A stretch of DNA of 64,000 nucleotides, taken from assembly GCA_916613615.1 (NCBI GenBank), contig OU744724.1, positions 33,863,607 to 33,927,606 on the forward strand, written 5' to 3'. This document shows, one piece after another, positions 49,401 through 61,400 of this stretch. The DNA is from Steromphala cineraria (lineage: Eukaryota; Mollusca; Gastropoda; Trochida; Trochidae). A model generated the notes under the pieces. That model saw only the letters and a list, made by a program, of their open reading frames with translations, ran no database searches and was not told where the DNA came from. The translations under genes were made by a program, and so were the position numbers. The first letter of the stretch is position 1. Every line of letters starts with the position of its first letter.

Positions 49401-52400
49401 CGTTCATTAAACACTACCAACTCGACAAGCACTCTAGTGAGCGTGCTCGGTTTGGCAGGACTGTTCTTTCCAGTGGGCAGAGCCAGGCTCCCCCGAATTG
49501 ATTGTATCTTCGGGGCCTGGTTAGTTAAGTCGTTATCTGACTTAGTTATTTAAGTTTTTAGTTGAGATCTTATTAGCGGGATTAATACTTACCCACTAAC
49601 ATCTCATGTTTATGTTGATACGGACTCTAGTGGAGGACACCCGGAGGGTTATCGCCTTTTTTGAGTGGGTACTCTGTTTAGTTACTTTCCCCTGTAGAGC
49701 CTTTTTGGTAACGAAAAGGGAGGGAGAGGGTTAATTTTTAAATTAATTTCTGTGCAGGGTTTCATTCCTGCTTCGAATATTAGTCCCCACGGGTCAGAGC
49801 CATGCACCGGAGCCAAGACATCTCAAGTGTTTGGTCAGGTGGGTGTACGCTTCTTTCTCATTTTACTCTTTTAGCTTTATTACGGCATTAGGGTATAGTT
49901 AATAGCAGACTGTCTACCGCACCCAGGGTCTCCATCTCTGGGAGTCTGACTTATGCAATAGTACCCCAAGGAGGATCCCTTCTGAAAAAGAATCGAACAA
50001 ACCTGTAGAGGTTTCAGATTCTTTGAAGGGGATCCTCCTTGGGGTACGGCCACCCTCCTCCCCTTCTTCAGTCTGCTTTGTTAGATTGATAAGTGGTAAG
50101 ATTAGAGTTATCTGCCCCTGGTGTCATAGTGACGGCCAGGGATGGGGCTCTATACGAGGTGGTAGGACAAACGACAACACATTTTCCAAATGTTGTTTTT
50201 TGTATATTTTTTATTCAAAAATAGTCACAACCTGTCATAGTAGCAAAAAAACAGATTTTTATGCAATAGTACCCCAAGGAGGATCCCCTTCAAAGAATCT
50301 GAAACCTCTACAGGTTTGTTCGAATTTTAAGGACTTTTGTTTGCACGTCATTTAGATTGCTAACTACCCTTTATATACCAGTAGTCAATGTTCAAGTTGA
50401 CACTTAATGCCGTGATTCAACTTTGTGCTTGCACACATGATTCTACTTCTATATGATTCACCCATATTTATAGTTTCTCTGGTCCATGTTGTATAGTTTT
50501 GTAAAATATCTGATGAATCCTTGCCATAAAGATTGTAGTTGGTGATAAATAGAGTGATAAGTAGAGGGTTTAAAAGGAAGACTCTTCTCTTTGTTTCAGA
50601 TCCCTCTGCCCATCCATTTATGGACACGAGGTATGATTTTACAGTTGCATGATGACAGCAAATAACTGCTTTATCTTTGCAAAATAAAATTTGTTTGAAA
50701 TTGTTAATTGGTACCAAATCATCACAGAGTTGTTGATAAATGTGATTTGTGAAATGAAATCAAATAAAGATATACAAGCTCTTACTTTCAGCTTGTCAAG
50801 GCAGGACTGATTCTGGGGATGTTTGGGGGCAGTCAGAAGTACTCTAACGACAAGGTCAGTACTTTTGAGTGGCATTTAGAAGTATGTGTATGATTCAGAA
50901 ATACAAATTCCAAAGGATATTGTTGACTGCAATTAAAATGCAGTGTTTTTGTATAAAGGATGCGCAGTATTATTGATATATCGGTGGGAAAGCCAAAGCG
51001 CCTTTGAGCAGCACTCTCTGAGCTGGATATTGGCGCTATACAAATGTTTAGTAGATAGATAGATCGATAGATATTGCATTACAGGAACAGCGTGATACTA
51101 ATCGGTACACACTTCTGAAAATACCCAATATATCGAATGTTTTAAATTGAGCTATTTTCATCTGAAGTTGCAAAAGAAAAACACAACCGAATAAAACATG
51201 ATTGACGGAAAGTTCTTTACAAAGTGTGAAGTTGTGTTGTGAAAATAGCTCAAATGTGTACCGTATATTACAATGTATACGGCGACCTCGTACATAGGGC
51301 GACCCCCTTTCTCAGCCCCCCAAATTGCTGCCAAAATCATATATCTCATTAATAAGGCGACCCCCCTTCTAACAGGTCGTTGAAACAGTCGACATGACAG
51401 ACAACTCGTTGACAAGATTGCGTAAGGGTAAATTTAGGTCGGTAATTTTTAAGTGAAATGTCATGTGTAATTAAAATATAAATAAATTACTTACGGTGTT
51501 TGTTATTTTATTCAATGATTTATCATTTGCTTCTGATAACAAGCAAGGCTACAGTCAACAAACTCCCATTACTGTGTCATGTTTCGTTTTCATAATTCTC
51601 ATTCATAAATCTAAACAAACGTTCAGTCAACGTACTGGTAATGCTATATTTGTTTCAAGCCTTTTCATTCGTTAAAAGAACGGAAGTTGTTATAGTGCAC
51701 CAATCAGAAAATCTAACACAAATTGCATATTGAAAAAGCCCAACCGGTGTAAAGAATAATTGCTGCCTAGTAAAAACTGAGTTATACATCGCCTTCATAA
51801 TTGATAAAATAATTTGGGCAGCATAATTTTTGTTAAATATATGCATAGAGAAAAATATTATCACAATATCAGTCATCAAAACAATGTTAATTGATAAATT
51901 AATCATTATAAATTTATTGTTATCTTTAATTATGTCAAGTTATTTCATCACGAGGTTCTATCTCGTATGACACCGACACTAACATAACATGTTATCGGCA
52001 AGCAAACACGTGTTGAATATTTCCTTTGGTCCAGTACATGGATAATTTTTATTAATAGGTTATTTTGAATTTTCATTCTTATTTCTCTCTATATTTTCAT
52101 TTAAAATGAACAATTAGACAAAGGTATTTTATTTTACAAGATTAAATTTGAGATGACATCGATGATTGTGTAATGGACATCCGGTGTAAACATTGACTCG
52201 TTTGACTTGTTGGATTGGCAGATACCCCTCACTTGGCCTCTAGTTTTTGACCTTGTCTATAAGGCGACCCCCTTCTTTGACCCCCCAATTTCTGGTATAA
52301 AAAACTCGCCTTATAAACTGTAATATACGTAATACAGATCTTAAAAAGTTTTTTAAAAAAATGTCCCATTTCAAAACGGCTCATAGCTGAGCAAAGATGA

Positions 52401-55400
52401 TTGTTCTTAGCGCTTATATTTAGACATGGCAGCATGCAAATCCTTGAATTAAAAAAGTATCAATATATTGCAATATAGAAAAGAGGAACGATACCCATCC
52501 TTATAAGTTATTTTGTATAGATAATAACCCTGTCGACTCTACAGCCCTATAAAAAGGCCTGTGGACAAATTATATAAGCGATCACACATCGGTCTAGTTT
52601 TATATTCAGTTATCAATATGTTGATTGGTTTTTATTTCTCTTCTGTATTAAGAACCGTATTCCAGTGCGAGTTGATAGTTTTTTGTTTCTCTTGTTTGAA
52701 GAACCGTATTCCAGTGCGAGGAGACCCACACATACTGGTGGTGGGAGATCCAGGGCTGGGCAAGAGTCAGGTACATTTCTCGATTATTCAGGCTAGTCTG
52801 TAATGGTGAGCTGGTCTGTCTGTCTGGCTGTTCAGCTCTTCAGTTGCCTAGTTCAGTGCAGTACAAGCCATAGTTCCTCTAGCAACTATTAGCATTTTTT
52901 GTTTCAATGCAATGCTTAAAATGTATTTTCAGGTTTTTTTCATGTAGTGTAACTAACCATCTTGATATTATAGGTGATGTTCTTTTTTTTTAAAGGCAAA
53001 TCCTTTTATTGCATGTAATTTAAATCATTGACAGCATTTCAATTTTTTTTTAAATTCCTTATCTTTCCTCCCATCTCTGTCATTCATTCATTTGTTTAAG
53101 AAAAATCCTTTTTAGAAAAAACAACAACTGTAAATTTTATTCAGTAAGTTGTATTGACTCCTTAAAGGGGCAGTAGCACGTTTTTTGATAATTTCATATT
53201 TTATTTGTTTCACTGATAAGTGTACGTTAATGCTAAATGTATTATTTTGATAGTGTCAAAAATCTCATTACACAAGCCAATCATCCATAGTCAGAGGGCA
53301 AAGTATAAGGATTCATATAAAATACATTGACGGTATTTTTTTGTGAACACCTTTAATTCATTTTGTATAAGAAATGGAAATCGCATGACTAAACTTTACG
53401 TTATAAATTTGAATTATCACTGCTCCATTTAGTTTGAATACATTATCTTTCAATTGGGACCATTTATTTTCATTTTCCTGACATCACCTTATAGTCCCCC
53501 TAAAAACGTGCTACTGCCCCTTTAACCTGTTGTAGATGCTGCAGGCTGTTGCTAGTGTGGCTCCGCGCAGTGTGTATGTCTGTGGAAATACAACAACTGC
53601 CTCAGGACTTACGGTACGCAGCTAGTGCCTGAGTCAAATACTGAAGAGAAAATTACTTTTTACAGCAGCATATATTGCAGATTTTGTGAATAACATGCAG
53701 AGAAGCATAATGTTCAACATATTGAAAACCCCAATAAAGGCAAAATGTACAAAAACTTTTTCTTTGCAAACATTTTATTAAAAATTTATCTTTTACTTTA
53801 TCTGAAAGGTTATGCCTGTTGTTGATATTCCTTCAAGCGTACAATTTATATATAACACAGTATGTTGATAGAATTCTAATTGTAACATTGAACACTCAAA
53901 TCAGATGCAAATGTGAGTGTTTTTGTCTGAAATACAGAGCCTGTGGTATTGCTGCATATTTGTCTTGTCTGCCACCAGGTGACGCTGTCTAAAGATGGAG
54001 GGTCGGGTGACCATGCCCTAGAAGCTGGTGCCCTCGTACTGGCAGACCAGGGCTGCTGCTGCATCGATGAGTTCGACAAGATGACCAATCAGCATCAAGC
54101 TCTACTAGAGGCTATGGTAAATAAATTGGTTGTGTAGGGTTATCATAGCCTTTGGAGTCTGTCTGATGTGATACTGGTAATGGTAAGGGCATGATGGTTT
54201 TTGGACATATGGCAGAAATCCAACACATGCATGGTGTTCATTATTAATAAAAATATTTGAAATGCGCACATACATTATGAGCATTAATGCAATGGAAAAT
54301 AAATGGGTTCTGATAAAATGTTAATGTTTATGTTCAATCACCTAAAACGATTGGTTTGTTTGAAGTAAATACAATTGCATCTGCATTGCATCTCTTAAGT
54401 CTATAATAACAAAAATACAATTTATAGATATTTGCCTTACTAAACACTGAGAGATGTTGATGATAATTAGGGTACCTATATTGCACTCTAAACCTCAATG
54501 GTTATCACAATGGGTCTCATTGCACACTCAGGTATACATGTAGCCTTAAGTCACTAAGTTAGCCTCAGTGCAATTATATACGGTATGTTACTTGGTTAAC
54601 CTTGACAAAAAATTTATTTTGTGTGACTTCAGTGTAGGGGCTTACATGACATCAGTCAAAGTTAATACTCAAATCTATCATCCAATTTATTTGTAGGAAC
54701 AGCAGAGCATCAGTATAGCAAAGGCTGGAATAGTTTGCAGGTAAGCAAAGTCTTTATTTGTTAAAGTTCAACAGGCACACAAGGATAATGATATTTTGTA
54801 AAGCTACTAATTTTTTTGAGAAAAGCTTTATGACTCTTTAAATACAATTTCATTGGAATTATATTACTTTTCCAACATTTTACCTATTCAAAATTGATTC
54901 TGTTACAAAATAATGATAAACCTTTTTTTTTCTCTACTTTATATGTAATTGTATACATACAGTAGAACACGGATATAACAAACTCCAAGGGACCAATGAA
55001 TTTAGTTCGCTAAATCCGGTGTTCGCTACTCGCGTTTAGCTGTCATACATAGGGCTTTTGAGGAGACTTAAATTTTTTTTCTCTCTATCTAATTGTTCGC
55101 TATATCCATGTTCTACTGTATATCTCTGAAACAAGTATTCAACAGACCTTATAATTGATGATTTGTTTTAACATTTCAGTCTCCCAGCCCGCACTTCCAT
55201 CATAGCTGCCGCCAACCCTGTGGGAGGTCACTACAACAAGGCTAAAACAGTTGCAGAGAACCTCAAGTATATGTCATACAGTATCAGCATCTCAAACTTA
55301 TTGATAGATTCAATGAGAACAAAACAATTAATTACCTGAAATATGCAAAATCTGTACCCTATTATCTCAATATTTGTTTTTATGAAGTATTCAGTATGTA

Positions 55401-58400
55401 TACATTCACAGCTGGTAAATGTTATTTTTGACATTTTGCTATGAAAATAAAACTCCCCATTTGCTTCTCTTTTAGTCGTAACATAACAAATAATATACCT
55501 TTGTAAAGTTCTGATTACTACATCCTGCTACATCAGCGTATCTGTCTCCGCTAATGCTACAACCTATCCCCTGATATCCTCCTATAGTCTTCTGTCGTAT
55601 CGCGACATCACTAGACAACAGTGTATGGAGTTCGAAATAGTTTGACTGAAAACAGACAGGCTATAAATAGCGCTGAGCAACCACCCGTCAGCGATACGAC
55701 AGAAGACTATAGGAGGATATCAGGGGATAGGTTGTAGCATTAGCGGAGACATATACGCTGATGTAGCAGGATGTGATTACTATAAATAAAAAAAATATTA
55801 AAAAAATTTAATGCATTTAAATGCATAAAAACTACATTCTTTCATTTGGGTAGTATAATCAACCATTTCAATGATTAATTTCAACAGATAACTATTCTGA
55901 ACAAGTGTGAAAATGACATTTTACTTGATTCATGTCATAAGTCTTATCGTAGTTTAACCTTGTTTAATTTGTGAACATATTTCAGAATGGGCAGTGCACT
56001 GCTGTCCAGATTTGATCTTGTCTTTATTCTCCTGGATAAACCTGATGAGGTATGTAACTGAACAAAATACAGATGTCTTGATGCCCCTTTTTAGTGTTTT
56101 TATACACTTGATAATTCTCTTTCAAAAAGACTGTTGTCAAAATGATATCCTACAAACATCAACATTTAACATAAAAAACTTTGTTTCACAGGAGCTAACA
56201 CTTTTGTTAAATCAAGTACTACATAGGCGTAGGAACTTTTGTTGGCCGAGGTTGGGTTTGGGCTTGAATATGTGTCGGTATTGTTGCCTAAAAAAATTCC
56301 TCCTTGTAAAAATCTGTCACTTCAGTTCCCTGTCTCTGATATGTTAGAACATGTGGTTTTACCAGGAAGACAAGATCATTTAACTGAAGATGACTTGATA
56401 TTATCTGACAAATCTTAATGAATGTGTGTATGTATCTACAGGAGATGGACAATATGCTGTCTGAACATGTGATGGCCCTCCATGCTGGCCGCAAGAGGTG
56501 AGATCATCGCTGTGACATCTTGCTAGTCTGGATGCTCACATTACTTAGTAGTAGTCACGTAGTCAGAGGTAGTCAGCGCTCACCATGTCTATGCATTCAT
56601 GCTCCTAAAAAAACTGGTGCATAATTTACGGGGTATAACAATATAACAATATGACTTAAGAAACTTGGCTATGGATGTTATGCCTTTGAAGGGTCATCTT
56701 CCTATGCAGAGCCTAAAAGGCCAGTTTCCAAACTGTCAGTTTTATGCCTTGCTGCATAGCCTTGAGTTTTCTGTGCTTGCTCTCTACTCTGTAGGGGCAC
56801 TATAGCAGCACAGAAAAGTAGAGTCTCTGCAGCAAGGCATAAAATGACAGTTTGGAAACTGGCCTTTTAGGCTCTGCGTAGGAAGATGTTGAAGGGTTAA
56901 AACTTCAAAATTCAAAATTTGCCTCGAAAACTGCAAACTTTCTGAATGAAAAAATTTAAAACTGACTCAGAAACATCAAACTTGGTATTGATATTACTTG
57001 TGTGCTGCTGTTGTGACTTATAAGGAATGCAATTCCAGTATACTAAATTATTTTGAAATGTGAATCTAAAAAGATTTGGTAGTCTTTGTGGTGCTTCAAC
57101 TCCATGGTATGAATTAAAAAAATAGAAATGGAGTTTTTACTTACATTGTGTCAATCAAAGGAAGATGGCCTATAAATGTTAAATCTGTGGTATGTTTGGG
57201 TATTCCTATGTGTTTATGATTTTGTATGATTTTGTAGTGGTGGGACGATTCATCGATACGCATCGATGCATCGATGTATGGGCCGCCGATACAGTGAATC
57301 GATACAAACCTCTGTTCAGAAATATATCCCGATACGATACTTTAATTCGTTCGCAATACATCGATGTTTACCTTTGAATATCGGCTAATCGCGATGTCAC
57401 ATGAAAATCACTGAAACAAGTTTCATTACATCGCTCTCGGCAAATCATAACAAACGACAGTCAGAAACCTTTGTTGCAGAAAGTGTTTACTGGAAATGAG
57501 GTATTCGTTACAAGCCTTTTCATTGGCTGAATTATTTAGGTTAACCAATCACAAGTCACTTTAAAAACGATGTACGAAACATAAAACGTGGTCGTAATAA
57601 TTTCATGACAACATATTGTCGATACAATATCAAATGCGTACATATACCGGAATTTCTTAAACGTTGTCTTATATTTTACTTTTCAAAATTATCATACAGT
57701 TAATTGAAATATTTATGTATATAAAACTCGAAGAATAATAGTCAGAAATATAACCATGATCACAAAACTTTATGAATAATGTTATTTGTCGTCTCGAAAT
57801 TACGATTAAGATTCAAGGTAATGTAAAACAGGTAAAACATCGTTCTTCCACGAGTGTACGTATCTTTGACAAAGATTTTATTGAATTTCGAAAAGAAATA
57901 TGATAAATAAGATCGAAGATATGTCCTATTAAACCATTACATTGTACAACAAGCCTTCCGAAGTGATAATTCTTGATAATATTTGGAAACTCAGGTTTCA
58001 ATTTCCGATCGTGGATGCAAGTGAAGGCACATCAATCTGCCGAAATCTAACAGTACGTAAAGGTTGCTTGAATCCTTATGTTATTATATCAATATATATT
58101 TTTACACTTCTCTTTGTAAATTTTCATGAAAAACAACAACAATACAAAAGTTTTTATTTTATTTTACAAATTAGATACAGACGATGACCTCGATGATTGT
58201 GCATCATGTGTAAACCTGTAAACATCGACTCGCTATCTCGCTAGGTTGACAGAAAGACGTGCTTGGTCTCTTGATTTGTTCATCTGCATCATATATCCCA
58301 GGTATAGGCCGACCCCCCTCTTTGTCCCCCTCATTTCTAATATCCTATATCCTAAGTTTGGGATATATTGATATTTTAATTAATTGATATTAATATTTTA

Positions 58401-61400
58401 ATTAATTAGGATTAAACATTTTGTTCACTGATCTCCTGATAAGATAATATATACATCATTTAAATTTCAAATATAAATTGAATTATTTTGTCCAGTATTC
58501 TATACTTATACAGTACTATGTTTTATTCATTTTTACATCATATTATATCAAAACGTTCCAAGCGTGACAAAGAAAGTTTGTTCAAACCATACACTGATAT
58601 TGTTGTATTTGTTGTATGAGCATATCAACTTCAAGTACTGTTTTTTATTTCCTAATACTGGTATTACAATCAAAGATGTAGGTATCGTGATACGTATCGT
58701 ATCGCCACCCAAAAATCGGGATACGTATCGTATTGCAGCATGGATGTGCGATACTTTGGCAATATATCGTCGTGACTCAAATTTTAGTATCGGGATGTAT
58801 CGTTTTGCAAACTATATGCCAATACCAGCACTATGATTTTGTAGATTTTCTTCAATGTGGTATCCGATATGTCACATCGGTGGTATGTGGTAAACTGCAT
58901 AAGCTTTCAATATCATAAATATTATTTGAAGGCACTAATCACAGGCTGGTGGGCTTGTGTGAACTGTACTCACTTTTGTCCTTATATTTGCAGTGACTTC
59001 CATGGGGTAACAGTTCACAGATCTCAGGTGAGTGATCGATGATACAAACCTTTGTCATTATGTCTCCCCCTAAAGGGTCCCATTTCGTTTCCGGAGCATA
59101 TCTCTAAAACTATGTGACCAATCATCACCAAACTTGGTATACTGTCTCTCCATATCATGTAGATGTGCCTTTTGGAGGTTATAGATTTTTTTAAATTTAT
59201 TTATTTTGTATTTCCATGGCAACAATTTGGACTTAGTCTTTTTCAAGGGTAGTGTTCGTTTCCGGAGCAGATCTCTAAAACTATGTGACCATTCATCACC
59301 AAACTTGGTATACTGTCTCTCCATATCATGTAGATGTGCCTTTTTGAGGTTATAGATTTAAAAAAAAATTATTATTTTTTATTTCCATGGCAACAATTTG
59401 GACTTTAGATTTAAAACAAATTTTGAATATTTTGTTTGCTACAATTGTGGAGTTGATAGGTTATTTATTCAAGTTGAATTATACAGAGAACATTAATGGT
59501 GCTTTACGATAGTATTTTTAGAGGTTTGGAGCATTTGAGGAAGGGGGAGACATCTGTTTTTACGGGTAAAAACACTTTCTAGTTTTGTCTGTGAAAGAGT
59601 AAACAAACTTCTAGTATGAGTCTTTGAATAATTAGCATCCCTTGGATCACAGGGTTATGTACGAGCTTGAAAAATGAGGCATTTGCAATATTTAGTCTTA
59701 AAATTAAAAATACAAGTAAAAGACCTGGAAAAAATTTAATTCACTTCCAACTATATTATAGATCTTAAAAAAGCCTATTTGCACAAATTCTCTCTCCACT
59801 GAGGCTCATGCAGTCATACCCGAGTTAGCCTCTGTTCTATTACGCCAAGATCCTGGGGTTCCGGCAGATTACCCTAGCGGCAAAAAGTTGTAACTTGAGA
59901 TATCTCCCTTATTTGCTTAAATTGCAGCCAATGAAAACACCTTTTGGATTTCACGACTCTGGGAATTCTCAACGGTCGTATAGTGACTTGCAAAAGCATC
60001 ATGCCTTTAGGTTTATTTTTCATTAACAGTGTTAGAGGGAAAATATTTGAAAATCAGATATGGATAGTTTTTTTTTATCTCACCGGTATGTAATACCGTG
60101 GGATATAGTCATCACCCTGTCCGTCTGTATGTCCGTCCGTAATCATTTCGTTTCCGGAGCAGAACTCTACTGAACCTACTGAAGTGGTGCCTTTTGATAT
60201 TTTCACATTTCTGAAAATTTTATTTTTTATTATTTCCATGGAAACAGCTCTTATTTGGACTCTGTTCATGAAAGGTTTCGTTTCATATATATTAGCTTAT
60301 TCTATTATGAACCTTGCTTGAAAAATTTACAATTATCTTTCAAAGGTTTACATCTTACGATCATGTGGAACCGGTGGGATATGTCATCTTCTGATGACTC
60401 TTGTTTTAAAGAAACATACTGTTTTATAATTGTGTAATTGTTATTTGTTTTATGAAAATATTATGTTGATAATTTACCAAATAGAAACTAATGAAGGTAA
60501 AAAGCGACGTTATGTAGAAGGAAGAGTTATCTCCCCTGGATGTTAAACTTGTATTAGCCGTAATAGAACAGAGGCTAGCTCGGGTATGACTGAGCTGCCT
60601 CTGTGGGGAGAGAGTGATTTGCACATTTCTACAACAAATTTCTTTTGTGTCTTTGTGATTTGCCTGGTTTGCTTGTTTTGCTTGAATCTTGCTCAGAAAA
60701 TCCTTAATAAAGACCTTAAAAAGTCTTAAATTTTGGATCATGAATCTTAAGTGACTTTGTACCTAATACAAATATCCCTGCCAACAGTTGGACATGGACT
60801 CATCACGCCTGCAGTGGGAGGCTGACAAACCTCTCAGTGAGAGACTGAAAATTCCTCGCACAGAAGAGTTTGATCCTATCCCTTACCAGCTACTCAGGAA
60901 AGTAAGACAATGTATTTAATTTCAAGTTAGATGTTTTATTCATTCTTATCTTTTGAAAATCTTTGAAGAAAATAAGAGAAACAGACAAGATATTTATATC
61001 TCCAGTAACTTTATTATGAAATTTAACACACAAATTTAAATTCAGATAATTTGACATGATAATGTTTTTTTTCTGCCTATAGACTTTTTCCAGCATATTT
61101 GTATCGTCTTTCTCCACGTTATAGTAATTTTTAATGTTTATCCAAATTTTGATTTTCCTTCCGTTTTATTCAATTTCAATGGCTATAAGGTAATATCATG
61201 CTTTTTAGAAAAATATTTTGTATACCATGCTTTCTTTTGCTTCATTGGTTTTGTCAAGAAGTTCCTTTATGTAGAGTTTGGTTAACCTGCCTGTTTTTTC
61301 CAGTACATTGGCTATGCAAGGAAGTATGTGTATCCAAAGATCCCTCCTGAAGCTGCGAAAGTATTGCAGGTTGGTGGGGTAGATGATGTTTTGAGCGAAG

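Larger units (their letters stand above)
43769..50323 (+). mobile_element. DIRS-type retrotransposon with inverted ends and internal complementary region
   Basis: The left end (43769-43985) and right end (50083-50323) are inverted repeats of about 200 bases (GGATCCTCCTTGGGGTACTA, GACGGCCAGGGATGGGGCTC). At 49951-50047 a region complementary to both outer ends joins them, the DIRS internal complementary region. Three overlapping frames encode gag-like, RT-RNase H-methyltransferase-like and tyrosine recombinase proteins. There is no target duplication, as known for the group. It inserts in sense in MCM8 intron 12. The GC content of the body is far above the surroundings. Confidence 0.9.
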
